A stretch of DNA of 64,000 nt, taken from the NCBI GenBank assembly GCA_023150845.1, contig JAKLKD010000002.1, forward strand, positions 25,530 through 89,529, in the 5' to 3' direction. The notes below the pieces were generated by a model, which worked only from the letters and a program-made list of their open reading frames with translations, was not told where the DNA came from and did not search any database. Positions within the stretch are counted from its first letter, which is position 1. Each line of letters begins with the position of its first letter. The stretch comes from Myxococcota bacterium. GTDB lineage: Bacteria > Myxococcota_A > UBA796 > CAJQPC01. A program made the translations under genes and the position numbers. Shown in pieces: positions 1 through 9,611 of the stretch.

Positions 1-1607
1 GCCTCTGCGACGTAGGGGGCGTCGGGATGGGTGATGAAGTCGTACTCCGGGATGATGTAGCCCAGCTCATCGTTTCCGAGGCCCACGATCCACCGATACT
101 TCCCGGCCATCTCGTCGCGCAGATAGGGCGCGGCGGGGGCGGCGGTGAGGTCCGGGGGGTTGGGGTTGTCGGCCTTGATGAGGCTGTACTCATCGGTCCC
201 GATCATGGAACCATCGTAACCACCGATCGCGATCTCGGGGAAGAGCTCCCCGGGCACGGTGAGGAGCTGCAGCTCACCCAGGGTCAGGACGTTGACCTCG
301 GTCAGCACCTCGGGGGTGTTGTCCTCGTCGATGTCCTCCTCGGGGTCGTAGTTGTAGAGCTGGCGGTCGAACACTCCGAGGTTGAACGCGGCCTGGAAGC
401 CGAAGTTGTCCACGGGGAAGAAGAAGATGGACTGGGCGACGGAGAGCTTGGGGGCGCTGAGCGTCTCCGCGCTGGTGAGCGCGCCAAGCGCGATCTCGCC
501 AATCTGCACGCCGAGGGCCTCGGCCTTCTCAAAGGTCGAGGCGCTGAACTCGCCGCCGTCCGGGGTCTGCACCCGCACGCCGAGCGGGGTCATCAGGCCA
601 CCCACGGGGCCCTGCACAAACACGCAGGTGCCGCCGATGCCCTCGACCCCTGCGCCGTTCGACCAGCTCGACCCGCCCTCCACCGTCTCGCGGATGTAGT
701 GGACAAAGTCCGAGGTCATCTGGAAGTTCTCGTCGGAGAGCGCCTCGGGGTGGTTGCCCCAGTTCACCATCGAGCCCATCACCGCGCCGCTCGTGTCGTA
801 AAACGCGGCGATGTTCACGTCGTCGGGGAAGATCACCGGGTCGCGGCTGTCCCGGCTGAAGTTCGCCTGGCCGCGGGGGTGGGACTCCTCGACGAGCGCC
901 GAGCCGACCTTCACCTCACCCACCTCCGCGAGCGCGCCGACGGCGTCGGCGATCGCCTTCACGGTCTGGGACCGCACATACGCGACGTAGTCCTCCTGGT
1001 AGCCGGTCTTCCCGAAGGACGGGCCCCAGAGGCCCATGGTGTCGGGGCCCTCGTGCTGGTGCGTCGAGGTGATGAGCACATGATCGACGCCGAGGTCGGC
1101 CTCCTCAACCAAGGCCCGGACCTTGACGACGTCCTCGTTGAAGAAGCCCACGAGGTCCAACGAGACGACGGCGACCCGGGTGCTCCCCTGATCAAAGAGC
1201 GCCACCCGCGCCCAGAGCTCGTCATGGGATCCCATGGCCGGGTGGTTCTCAGAGAAGCCGCCCATCCACATGGCCTTAAACTCGCCGTCCCCTTCGCCCT
1301 CGTCCGCGCCGGGGTAACCCTCGTCGTCGGGGCAGAGCCGGTCGCAGCCGCAGTCCAAGACGGTGTCGGTGTTCTTGTCGTACTCGGCGTTCTCGTTCAC
1401 ATCGACCCAGCTCTCGTAGCAGATCGGCGTGATGCTCTGTTTGCCGAAGCCCACCCGCAGCGCGCCGTCGTTGTTCTCGCAGCCCGCGTCTCCGGGGCAG
1501 GCGAGATCGGGGCGCCAGGCGGCGGCGGAGTCGGCGCCCGAGTCACCTTTGTCGCAGGACAGAAGCGCCAAGAGGAGCGTCACGGCGGGGTGGGGGAGCT
1601 TGGTCAT
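1..1607 (-). CDS. Neutral ceramidase-like lipoprotein (truncated by window start)
   Basis: This reading frame is absent from the ORF track because it runs off the window edge. The ATG at 1607 has a strong AAGGAGG ribosome binding site about five bases upstream. The product starts with a short hydrophobic stretch ending in LLALLSC, a lipobox, so it is probably a lipoprotein. It then carries the N-terminal signature of neutral/alkaline ceramidases: a KQSITP segment near residue 60, STHQHEGPD (compare the THTHSGP zinc motif of the family) and WGNHPE further on. Family members hydrolyse ceramide or related N-acyl lipids using zinc. About 535 residues are present and the C-terminus is missing. The domain is recognisable, but the substrate is unknown. 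Many bacterial homologues are uncharacterised. Confidence 0.8.
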   Translation of the reverse strand, partial: MTKLPHPAVTLLLALLSCDKGDSGADSAAAWRPDLACPGDAGCENNDGALRVGFGKQSITPICYESWVDVNENAEYDKNTDTVLDCGCDRLCPDDEGYPGADEGEGDGEFKAMWMGGFSENHPAMGSHDELWARVALFDQGSTRVAVVSLDLVGFFNEDVVKVRALVEEADLGVDHVLITSTHQHEGPDTMGLWGPSFGKTGYQEDYVAYVRSQTVKAIADAVGALAEVGEVKVGSALVEESHPRGQANFSRDSRDPVIFPDDVNIAAFYDTSGAVMGSMVNWGNHPEALSDENFQMTSDFVHYIRETVEGGSSWSNGAGVEGIGGTCVFVQGPVGGLMTPLGVRVQTPDGGEFSASTFEKAEALGVQIGEIALGALTSAETLSAPKLSVAQSIFFFPVDNFGFQAAFNLGVFDRQLYNYDPEEDIDEDNTPEVLTEVNVLTLGELQLLTVPGELFPEIAIGGYDGSMIGTDEYSLIKADNPNPPDLTAAPAAPYLRDEMAGKYRWIVGLGNDELGYIIPEYDFITHPDAPYVAE

Positions 1608-1767
1608 AGAGCCTCCTTGGAGCCGGGAATCCTGCGCCAGAGCGCAGCAGATGTCAAGGGAGCGGCCGCCCCGCGCCAAACCTGACCATCGGAGCGCCCC
1701 CAACCGCCCCGCCGCGGTGTATGATGATCGTTGGACGGGCAAACGCAAGATGTCGAAGGCCACCCAC

Positions 1768-4428
1768 ATGAAGTACCTCGCCCCCTCGGTCCTCCTCCTC
1801 CTCGCGCTCGGCGTCGGCTGCCGTGGAGGGGATGACTTCGCGCCCGCCAAGGACGCCTGGAGCAATGACTCCGGCGAGCCCAACACCGACAGCGACTCGG
1901 GCCCGGACGACTCGCGCCCCGACGACTCGGGCCCGGACGACTCCGGCACCGACGACTCGGGCACCGGCCCCACGGGCGAGCTCGACGAGGAGGGCGACTA
2001 CATCACCATTGATCCAGGCGAGGAGGAGCTCAACCTCGCCGACGCCTCTGGCGACACCAACCGCGATCAGCAGTTCTTCATGATCGCGATCAACAGCGGC
2101 GACTCCGACGCGGGCTACCGCCTGCAGTACGACGAGGGCACCGCGAGCGGCGGCACCGACGGCCCCCCCGCGGCCCGGCTCGGCCAGTCGCGCCAGCCCA
2201 AGGTTCGCCGCCCCCTGGCCCATCCGATGCCCGCCCCCGCCTTGAGCGAGGACGACATCGGCACGAAGACCACCGAGTTCCGTGTGCGCGACGACTACAG
2301 CTCCGCGAAGAGCGTGTCGTCGATCACCGCGACCCTGTGGGCGCTCGGCAGCAAGATCGCCATCTACGTCGATGACGAGGTCCCGATCGACTGGGACTAC
2401 GAGTGCGACGGCATCGTGGACAGCTACGCGGTCTACGACAGCTACGGCTTCACCAACTGCGACCTCCAGACCGTCGCGGACATCGTCGACAACAACATCA
2501 TCGTCAACGTCGACCACCTCTTCGGCGAGCCCTCGGACATCAACGAGGACGGCAAGATCACCGTGCTCGTGAGCCCGGTGCTCAACACCTTGCCCCTGAC
2601 CTCCGACGACGAGGACGACTGGTCCAAGGTCTTCTCCTACGCCGACCCTGAGTCCGACCTCTCGGCCTTCGACGACAAGTCGAACCCCTCCTCGGACGAG
2701 CAAGAGATCATCTACGTCTTCGCGCCCGACCCCTACGGCTTCTACAACCCCTACAAGACGACGACGGTCGATGAGTACACGACGATGGAGCTGACCGCGG
2801 AGATCGCGCGGTCCTACCTCCGCCTCGTGCTCTACAACACCCACGTCATCGCCAGCGAAGGGGAAGAAGAGGAGTCCTGGCTCACCGAGGCGCTCGGCGC
2901 GCTGGCGACGGACATCTGCGGCTTCGGCGCGGTCTACTACGAGGACGCCTGGAACTACATGGACGCCCCCTATCTGGAGGGCCTCACCGACTACGACAGC
3001 TCCTCGCTCTTCGCGACGGGCTCCCGCGGCGCCCAGTACCTCTTCGCCCGCTGGCTCATCGACACCTACGGCACCGACCTCCTCACCTCGCTGACGAACA
3101 CCACTGAAGTCGGCACGGCGAACATCGAGGCCGCCACGGGCGAAGACTTCGACGCCCTCGTGCTCCAGTGGCAGGTCGCGCTCCTCACGACCGGCGTGAC
3201 CAACAGCGCCGGGGATCCCCTCGTCGATCCGACGGAGTGGCCGCCCTACGCCGAGGCCACGGCGATCTCCGCGCCCACCGTCGCCCCCGACGAGCCGACC
3301 ATCGGCATCTACTACGGCGCCAACGGCTACCAGACCGGCTTCAACGTCCGCGGCACGAACCGCTGGATGGAGGGCGGCACCACCGACGCCCCCGAAGAGA
3401 ACACCGACCAGCGCATCGTCGCCGACGGCCTCGACCACCACACCTACGTCACCGGCTCGGAGTACTACGGCTACGCGGCCGGGGGCTACGGCTCACACAT
3501 CAGCCGCCTGACCAAGATCCAGTACAGCGCGACGATCGTTGAGCTGGAGGACACCAGCGCGAGCTTCTATGGCGCGGTGATCCGCTGGAAGGATCCCTCC
3601 TTCGACGACACCTCCGTGGACCGGATCTACTCGCCGCTGGACTCGAACCTCGTCTACCTGCCGTCGTTGCCCGCGGACGGCACGCCCATCTACGCCATCG
3701 GCGACATCTCCATCCCGGCGACGACCCGTGTGCTCGCCGACGCTGGCGAAGAGTCCGCCGAGACCGTCGAGGACCTCGACCGCTTCCAGCTCGACCTCAC
3801 CGACCGCACCAAGGGGGAGGTCATCCAGATCGCCGTGTGGCTCGACCGCCGCTTCTCCAACACCTCGGGCGACTCCACGCCGGAGGACCCCTGGATGGCC
3901 ATCGTCGAGAGCGACGACCTGCCCCAGCCGACCGTCACCGACACCGTCTCGACGGCTTGTGAGGGCGGCGAGGAGGAGTGGGAGTACCCGAACCTCGTCC
4001 TCGACTACCTCTACTACCAGCTCTTCTTGAGCTCGACGGCCCTGGCCACCTCCTCGGACTTCGACCCCTGCGGCGGCTACGGCACGGCGGGCGCCTGCGA
4101 GGACGACTGGGACCAGGACGGCGTCGTAGACAACAGCGAGCCCAAGCCGACCTCCTTCCAGGAGCAGGTCTGGGTGCAGCAGTGCACCAACAACGGCGGC
4201 ACCTTAGGCAGCGGCTTCTTGACCTCTGACGGCTTCGACCTCGACGAGATCGACGAAGACGAGGACCCCACCACCTCGGTCATCTACAACTTCGGCGGCC
4301 GCAGCGGCAAGACCGGCGAGGAGGCCGTGTTGACGGCGACGGTGCTTGGCGGTAGCAAGTACACCATCGTGGTCTCCGGTGGCGGTGACACAGGCGAGTA
4401 CGAGCTGACCTTCAAGCAGCTCAACTGA
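1768..4428 (+). CDS. Secreted lipoprotein with degenerate M30-like peptidase domain
   Basis: The ORF track start (1429) is too early. An ATG at 1768 gives MKYLAPSVLLLLALGVGC, a lipoprotein signal peptide, and an 886-residue protein; ATG 1750 is an alternative six codons upstream. After the lipobox comes a low-complexity DSG/PDDSG linker (about residues 30-70). The central region resembles M30 (hyicolysin-type) metallopeptidases: NEDGKITVLVSPVLN, SWLTEALGALATDICGFG, and GAQYLFARWLIDTYG followed by NIEAATGEDFDALVLQW. At the position where I expect HEFQH, the sequence reads TAEIARSYL (about residues 343-351), so the zinc-binding histidines are missing. The C-terminal third is Cys-containing and beta-rich, ending in YTIVVSGGGDTGEYELTF. 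It is probably an inactive surface protein or an adhesin-like relative. It is divergent from the ceramidase-like gene. Confidence 0.65.
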   Translation: MKYLAPSVLLLLALGVGCRGGDDFAPAKDAWSNDSGEPNTDSDSGPDDSRPDDSGPDDSGTDDSGTGPTGELDEEGDYITIDPGEEELNLADASGDTNRDQQFFMIAINSGDSDAGYRLQYDEGTASGGTDGPPAARLGQSRQPKVRRPLAHPMPAPALSEDDIGTKTTEFRVRDDYSSAKSVSSITATLWALGSKIAIYVDDEVPIDWDYECDGIVDSYAVYDSYGFTNCDLQTVADIVDNNIIVNVDHLFGEPSDINEDGKITVLVSPVLNTLPLTSDDEDDWSKVFSYADPESDLSAFDDKSNPSSDEQEIIYVFAPDPYGFYNPYKTTTVDEYTTMELTAEIARSYLRLVLYNTHVIASEGEEEESWLTEALGALATDICGFGAVYYEDAWNYMDAPYLEGLTDYDSSSLFATGSRGAQYLFARWLIDTYGTDLLTSLTNTTEVGTANIEAATGEDFDALVLQWQVALLTTGVTNSAGDPLVDPTEWPPYAEATAISAPTVAPDEPTIGIYYGANGYQTGFNVRGTNRWMEGGTTDAPEENTDQRIVADGLDHHTYVTGSEYYGYAAGGYGSHISRLTKIQYSATIVELEDTSASFYGAVIRWKDPSFDDTSVDRIYSPLDSNLVYLPSLPADGTPIYAIGDISIPATTRVLADAGEESAETVEDLDRFQLDLTDRTKGEVIQIAVWLDRRFSNTSGDSTPEDPWMAIVESDDLPQPTVTDTVSTACEGGEEEWEYPNLVLDYLYYQLFLSSTALATSSDFDPCGGYGTAGACEDDWDQDGVVDNSEPKPTSFQEQVWVQQCTNNGGTLGSGFLTSDGFDLDEIDEDEDPTTSVIYNFGGRSGKTGEEAVLTATVLGGSKYTIVVSGGGDTGEYELTFKQLN

Positions 4429-4471
4429 GCGGCGCGCGGAGCCTCCGACCGCCTGAGACGGAGGAGGATCC

Positions 4472-5491
4472 TTGGCAGAGGTCGGCGAATCGGCGGCGAC
4501 GACGAGGCTTGATGGCCTAGCCTCCTCCGAGCGCCGTTGGAGCGTCGGCCTCTTCATCGCGACGACCCTCTCGGTCTTTCTGACCTACGGGGGCTTCTGG
4601 GGCGGTGAGGGCCTCGACGACGGCGAGGCCGTGCGCGGCGCCGCGGCCTTCGCCTTTACCTTGATGGGCATCCTCCTCGCCCATGAGCTCGGCCACTACG
4701 TCGTCGCCCGACGCCACGGCTTCGCGCTGAGCCTGCCGCGGTTCATCCCGTTCCCCGCAGCGTTTGGCACCTTCGGCGCCATCATCGAGCTGCGCTCCGA
4801 GCCCCGGGACCGCGACGGGCTCCTGGAGATGGGCGCGGCGGGGCCCCTCGCCGGGGCGCTCTGCTCCTTCCTGGCCCTCGCCTTGGGCCTGCCCTTCACC
4901 CGGCCCCCGGAGGCGCTGCAGCTCACCCCGCCCGAGCCCGCCCTCTGGGAGCCCTGGCTCGCGCCCCTCTTGGCGGCGTCCCCTCGGCTCCAGGCCTTCA
5001 GCGACTGGCTGAGCCCCCCGGTCCCCGACGGCGAGCTGCCCGTGCTCATCTTCGCGAACCCCCTCGTCATGGATCTCCTCGGCGAGCTGATCCTCGGCGC
5101 GGCCCCCGACCGCCTCGCCGTGCTGAGCCCCGTGGCGATGGCGGGCTGGGTCGGCTGCCTGCTCACCGGAATCAACCTCGTGCCCATCGGTCAGCTCGAC
5201 GGCGGCCACATCCTCAACGCGCTGTGGCCCGTCGGTGAGCGCCGCCGCTCCAGCCTGCTCCTCGGGGTCGCGCTGCTCGGCGGAATCATGTGGTCCGGCT
5301 GGCTGTTCTGGGGGCTGCTCCTCGCCCTGACGGGCGCCTGGCGCGGCATCTCTCCGCCGCTCACGCCGCCCCTCTCGGGTCGGGCCAAGGCCGTCGCGGC
5401 CGTCACCGCCCTCGTCTTCTTCTTGACCTTTATGCCGCGCCCGGTTGAGATGGATAGCCTTCCGGCGCCCCCACCCGCGGAGTCTCGATGA
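4472..5491 (+). CDS. M50-family site-2-type membrane metalloprotease
   Basis: A 339-residue polytopic membrane protein starting at TTG, with a GGAGGA ribosome binding site just upstream; no ATG fits as well. The zinc motif HELGH lies at residues 71-75 within a membrane segment (ILLAHELGHYVVARRHG). The second family motif, NLVPIGQLDGGH, is at 235-246, with D243 as third ligand. Both hallmarks of the M50/S2P family are intact, so it should be an active intramembrane protease. The layout resembles the EGY/YwhC-like group rather than RseP, because no PDZ domain is inserted. Its substrate is unknown. Its stop codon overlaps the next gene by four bases (ATGA), so the two are probably cotranslated. 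Confidence 0.85.
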   Translation: MAEVGESAATTRLDGLASSERRWSVGLFIATTLSVFLTYGGFWGGEGLDDGEAVRGAAAFAFTLMGILLAHELGHYVVARRHGFALSLPRFIPFPAAFGTFGAIIELRSEPRDRDGLLEMGAAGPLAGALCSFLALALGLPFTRPPEALQLTPPEPALWEPWLAPLLAASPRLQAFSDWLSPPVPDGELPVLIFANPLVMDLLGELILGAAPDRLAVLSPVAMAGWVGCLLTGINLVPIGQLDGGHILNALWPVGERRRSSLLLGVALLGGIMWSGWLFWGLLLALTGAWRGISPPLTPPLSGRAKAVAAVTALVFFLTFMPRPVEMDSLPAPPPAESR

Positions 5492-6588
5492 TCAGCCCTC
5501 TGCTGCTGCTGCTTCGCCTCAGCCTCGGCGCCCTCGCCGCCGAGGAGGACGTCTCGTTCTACCTCGAGTCCGCGCCCACCAAGCAGAAGGCCGAGCTGAC
5601 CGAGGCCGACGCCTTGGCCCGCTCCTCCGAGCTCAACACCCGCGTCGTGCGCCGCTTCGTGACCGGCCAGGGCTGGTGTTACCTGCTCATCGCCGAGGGC
5701 TACGAGTCTGAGGTCACCGCCGGGGTCGACGCGGCCAAGCTCGCGAACCTCAGCCACCTCGACGTCACCCTCTACCGCCAGCAGGGCAAGGCCGCGGTGC
5801 CCGTGCGCACGGCCCCCGGCAGCCCGAGGATCCTTGAGCCGAGCCCCGGCGCCGCCGCCGCGACCGGTGACGATCCGGTGAAAAAGATCCTCGACGACGT
5901 CAGCAAGGCCTTGGGCGGCGCTGATGGCGGCGTGATCGCGCTGCACAAGGCCACCAGCGTGCGCTTTGAGTACCTCCGTGAGGTGCCGCACCAGGGCCAG
6001 CCCATCGTGGCGGAGCACGTCTACCTGCGCGACGGCGCCCGGCTGCGCCTCGACGTCGTGGTGAAGGGCGGCCCGGCCTCGTCCTCGACGACGGTGATCG
6101 ACGGCGCCTCGGCCTCGGTGCTCATCGACGGCAAGGTGAGCCCCCGGGACGTCGAGCGCACCCGGGAGGTCGTCGCCGAGTACGCCCCCGAGGGCCTCCT
6201 GAGCTACCCGCTGCGCTTCGTGAGCCTCGTCGACAGCGACCCCTCCCACGTCGCCCTGCGCGTCGTCGGTGAGGAGCGCGTAGACGGCGAGCCCTGCGTG
6301 ATCCTTGAGTCCAGCGGCGAAGGGGCGGAGAGCGCCATCCCCGGCCTGCGCCTCGCCGTGTCCAGCAAGGACTGGCGGCCTCGGCAGGTGATCTTCACGA
6401 CGAGCGCCGGGGTGCTCCTCTACCGTTACTCCGATTGGTCCGAGGTCAGCCCGGGCGTCGTCGTGCCGATGCGTGTGGAGGTCACCCGCGAAGGCGCCCT
6501 CGTAGAGCGCCTGGAGGTGCGGTCGATGACCCTCCCGGCGACGATCGCCGCCGACAGCTTCACCTTGCCCACCCCCCCCGCAAAGTGA
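5488..6588 (+). CDS. Exported protein of unknown function, possible LolA-like fold
   Basis: A 366-residue protein overlapping the M50 protease gene by ATGA. It begins with a hydrophobic signal-like stretch (LLLLLRLSLGALAA) ending in an AxA-type cleavage site, so it is probably periplasmic. Residues about 20-130 form a first region with no recognised motif. From about 150 onward, alternating short beta-type segments (VRFEYLREVPHQGQPIVAEHVYLRDGARLR is in a region of this kind, quoted only in part: FEYLREVPHQG, VPMRVEVTREG) resemble outer-membrane lipoprotein sorting protein (LolA/LolB-like) or DUF4292-type folds. No catalytic motif is visible. Coupling to an intramembrane protease suggests an envelope role. 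The specific function is not recognised. Confidence 0.6.
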   Translation: MISPLLLLLRLSLGALAAEEDVSFYLESAPTKQKAELTEADALARSSELNTRVVRRFVTGQGWCYLLIAEGYESEVTAGVDAAKLANLSHLDVTLYRQQGKAAVPVRTAPGSPRILEPSPGAAAATGDDPVKKILDDVSKALGGADGGVIALHKATSVRFEYLREVPHQGQPIVAEHVYLRDGARLRLDVVVKGGPASSSTTVIDGASASVLIDGKVSPRDVERTREVVAEYAPEGLLSYPLRFVSLVDSDPSHVALRVVGEERVDGEPCVILESSGEGAESAIPGLRLAVSSKDWRPRQVIFTTSAGVLLYRYSDWSEVSPGVVVPMRVEVTREGALVERLEVRSMTLPATIAADSFTLPTPPAK

Positions 6589-6607
6589 TCCCGACCGCGT
6601 GACCGCC

Positions 6608-6636
6608 TTGACACCCTGAGCGGGCAAGACTATGTT
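6608..6636 (+). promoter_or_regulatory. Sigma-70-type promoter of the tRNA-tuf operon
   Basis: A perfect -35 box TTGACA (6608-6613) is separated by exactly 17 bases from TATGTT (6631-6636). It lies about 60 bases before the first tRNA and after the end of the preceding gene. Strength and position fit a stable-RNA promoter driving tRNA-Thr, tRNA-Tyr, tRNA-Gly, tRNA-Thr and tuf. Confidence 0.75.
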
Positions 6637-6694
6637 CGCGGCCACTTCGCCAGACGGTTGCGCTCGTCGGTGCACCCGCTGACGCGGTGGCAAC

Positions 6695-6770
6695 GCTGGT
6701 GTAGCTCAGTCGGTAGAGCAGCGGTCTTGTAAACCGCAGGTCGCGGGTTCGATTCCCACCACCAGCTCCA
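6695..6770 (+). tRNA. tRNA-Thr (anticodon TGT)
   Basis: The cloverleaf can be folded by eye. The acceptor stem GCTGGTG pairs with CACCAGC, and the anticodon stem GCGGT/ACCGC encloses the loop CTTGTAA with anticodon TGT. The T-loop is TTCGATT. The 3' CCA is encoded. It is first of four tRNAs upstream of tuf, an arrangement also seen in other bacteria (the thrU-tyrU-glyT-thrT-tufB order of E. coli). Confidence 0.95.
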
Positions 6771-6802
6771 CCGATCTCGTTCTTTCAATCCTGTCAAAGT
6801 TT

Positions 6803-6889
6803 GGGGAGTTGCCCGAGTGGCCAAAGGGAGCAGGCTGTAAACCTGCCGGCTTCACGCCTACGTTGGTTCGAATCCAGCACTCCCCACCA
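6803..6889 (+). tRNA. tRNA-Tyr (anticodon GTA)
   Basis: A class II tRNA with a long variable arm. Acceptor GGGGAGT pairs with ACTCCCC, anticodon stem GCAGG/CCTGC encloses CTGTAAA (anticodon GTA), and the T-arm carries GGTTCGAATCC. The CCA end is encoded. It is the second tRNA of the cluster. Confidence 0.95.
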
Positions 6890-6901
6890 TCTACCCATCC
6901 A

Positions 6902-6943
6902 TTCTTCCCTGCCGTGCGCCCTCGGGCTCGCGGCAGGGAAGAA
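6902..6943 (+). other. Long hairpin between tRNA-Tyr and tRNA-Gly
   Basis: TTCTTCCCTGCCG (6902-6914) pairs perfectly over 13 bp with CGGCAGGGAAGAA (6931-6943). The 16-base loop contains a further GCCC/GGGC pairing. No U-tract follows, so it is not an ordinary terminator. A processing stem in the tRNA precursor (for example an RNase III target) is the simplest reading. Confidence 0.6.
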
Positions 6944-6950
6944 GCGATGC

Positions 6951-7023
6951 GCGGGAATAGCTCAGTTGGTAGAGCATCAGCCTTCCAAGCTGAGGGTCGC
7001 GGGTTCGAACCCCGTTTCCCGCT
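6951..7023 (+). tRNA. tRNA-Gly (anticodon TCC)
   Basis: Acceptor GCGGGAA pairs with TTCCCGC, and anticodon stem TCAGC/GCTGA encloses CTTCCAA (anticodon TCC). The T-arm contains GGTTCGAACC. Unlike its three neighbours, no CCA follows the discriminator base, so the end must be added by CCA-adding enzyme. Confidence 0.95.
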
Positions 7024-7035
7024 CTCTTCATCAAC

Positions 7036-7110
7036 GCCGATGTAGCTCAGGGGCAGAGCACCTCCTTGGTAAGGAGGAGGTCATGGGTTCAAATCCCATC
7101 ATCGGCTCCA
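7036..7110 (+). tRNA. tRNA-Thr (anticodon GGT)
   Basis: Acceptor GCCGATG pairs with CATCGGC, and anticodon stem CCTCC/GGAGG encloses TTGGTAA (anticodon GGT). The T-arm has GGTTCAAATCC and CCA is encoded. It is the second threonine isoacceptor in the cluster and lies about 70 bases before tuf, so tRNA processing releases the tuf mRNA. Confidence 0.95.
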
Positions 7111-7179
7111 TTTCAATCTCGTCCCACATGATTCGCGCGATCTGGCTCTGGCCAGGTCACTGTCAGGAGGTCTCCTCAA

Positions 7180-8406
<1,227 letters not shown>

Positions 8407-8435
8407 TACGCCTCTTTAGGGCTCAAGATCGTAGA

Positions 8436-8464
8436 GTCCCCGGATGGCAGCATCCGGGGACTTT
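8436..8464 (+). terminator. Rho-independent terminator after tuf
   Basis: An 11-bp perfect GC-rich stem, GTCCCCGGATG with CATCCGGGGAC, closes a four-base loop and is followed by TTT and a T-rich stretch. It separates the tRNA-tuf unit from the secE-nusG unit, which has its own promoter candidate immediately downstream. Confidence 0.85.
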
Positions 8465-8476
8465 GCGCTTTGGGGC

Positions 8477-8505
8477 TTGCGTGGTCGCCCAACCCGTGCT
8501 ATGGG
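8477..8505 (+). promoter_or_regulatory. Candidate promoter of the secE-nusG-rpl operon
   Basis: TTGCGT (8477-8482) is separated by 17 bases from TATGGG (8500-8505), directly after the tuf terminator and about 75 bases before the secE start. Each box matches the sigma-70 consensus only partly, so the support is mainly spacing and position. Confidence 0.5.
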
Positions 8506-8578
8506 CCGACGGTTACTCTGCTCACTGTTGACCAGACGATCGTCCCCCCGTCAACAGCGCGCCCTTCCTGGTTCAAAC

Positions 8579-8962
8579 GTGCCCAACCAACGCTTCATCG
8601 TCCTCGCGTTCGTGGTCTGCGCCATCATGGTCGGTCTGGTGCTTCGCAGCGCCTCCGTCGCCGTGATGTTGGGTCTCGGCCAGGCGGACACCCTCGTGGG
8701 TGGAGCGATCCCGCTCTCGGCGCTCATCGCGCTGGCTGGTGGGGTGGTCTGTTTCTTCATCCTTCTCAAGAACACTGTCGCCGTGCGCTTCTCCGACGAG
8801 GCCATCGGTGAGCTCGCCAAGGTCACCTGGCCCAGCCGTGAAGAGACGATCAACTCCTCGCTCGTCGTCGTGGCGACGAGCGTGATCTTCTCGGGCTCGC
8901 TGGCCCTGTTCGACTTTGTCTGGGCACGCGCGACAAACTTCTTCCTCTTCACCGCAGGGTAG
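8579..8962 (+). CDS. secE: Preprotein translocase subunit SecE
   Basis: The ORF track begins too early. GTG at 8579 gives a 127-residue product starting MPNQRFIVLAF. Two hydrophobic segments (about residues 5-25 and 42-62) precede the conserved SecE core ELAKVTWPSREET and its membrane helix. The three-segment form resembles that of enterobacteria rather than the minimal one-helix SecE. SecE clamps SecY in the translocation channel. No convincing ribosome binding site is seen before the GTG. The secE-nusG-rplK order is standard. Confidence 0.9.
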   Translation: MPNQRFIVLAFVVCAIMVGLVLRSASVAVMLGLGQADTLVGGAIPLSALIALAGGVVCFFILLKNTVAVRFSDEAIGELAKVTWPSREETINSSLVVVATSVIFSGSLALFDFVWARATNFFLFTAG

Positions 8963-9015
8963 CCGCTCGGCTTCCTGCGTCACTGTCGGCCGGAGCGGTC
9001 GGAGGGACACCCTTC

Positions 9016-9552
9016 ATGTCCAAGGCCTGGTATGTGGTCCACACCTACTCGGGGTTCGAGAACAAGGCCAAAGCGGCCTTGGAAGAGCGCATCAAGCAGC
9101 TCGGTGTGAGCCAGCGGTTCGGCGATATCCTCATCCCGACTGAGCAAGTCATCGAGGTCAAGGGCGGCCAAAAGCGCTCTGTGACCCGCAAGTTCTTTCC
9201 CGGTTACATCCTGGTGCAGATGGAGCTCGACAACCTGACCTGGCATGTCGTCAAAGACACGCCGAAGATCACGGGCTTCGTCGGTGGCACCCGGACCCCT
9301 CCTCCGATCTCCGAGCCCGAGGTGCGGCGCATCACGCGGCAGATGGATCAGGGTGAGGCCGACAAGCCCAAGCCCAAGCTCAACTTCGAGCGCAACGAGG
9401 ACGTCCGCGTCGTGGACGGCCCCTTCGCGACGATGAAGGGCACTGTGGAGGAGGTGAACGCTGCCCGTGGCAAGCTCCGGGTGATGGTCACCATCTTCGG
9501 CCGCCCCACGAGCGTCGAGCTCGACTTCACGCAGGTCGAGAAGCTCGGCTGA
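9016..9552 (+). CDS. nusG: Transcription termination/antitermination factor NusG
   Basis: A 178-residue NusG with the N-terminal NGN domain (KAWYVVHTYSGFENKAK, then FFPGYILVQM) that binds the beta-prime clamp helices. A C-terminal KOW domain follows (DVRVVDGPFATMKGTVEEVN) and contacts Rho or ribosomal protein S10. Length and motifs are standard, and a GGAGGG ribosome binding site precedes the ATG. It lies between secE and rplK, in the conserved cluster linking transcription to translation. Confidence 0.98.
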   Translation: MSKAWYVVHTYSGFENKAKAALEERIKQLGVSQRFGDILIPTEQVIEVKGGQKRSVTRKFFPGYILVQMELDNLTWHVVKDTPKITGFVGGTRTPPPISEPEVRRITRQMDQGEADKPKPKLNFERNEDVRVVDGPFATMKGTVEEVNAARGKLRVMVTIFGRPTSVELDFTQVEKLG

Positions 9553-9611
9553 GCGTCCACCCTCTTTAGACTTAGCTGGCGCCCCCTTCCTGGCGGCGCA
9601 GGAGAATCGAC

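Noticed and set aside
27-1685. 552-residue plus-strand ORF
   Set aside because: Antisense shadow of the ceramidase-like gene, whose minus-strand frame has a signal peptide, ribosome binding site and family motifs.
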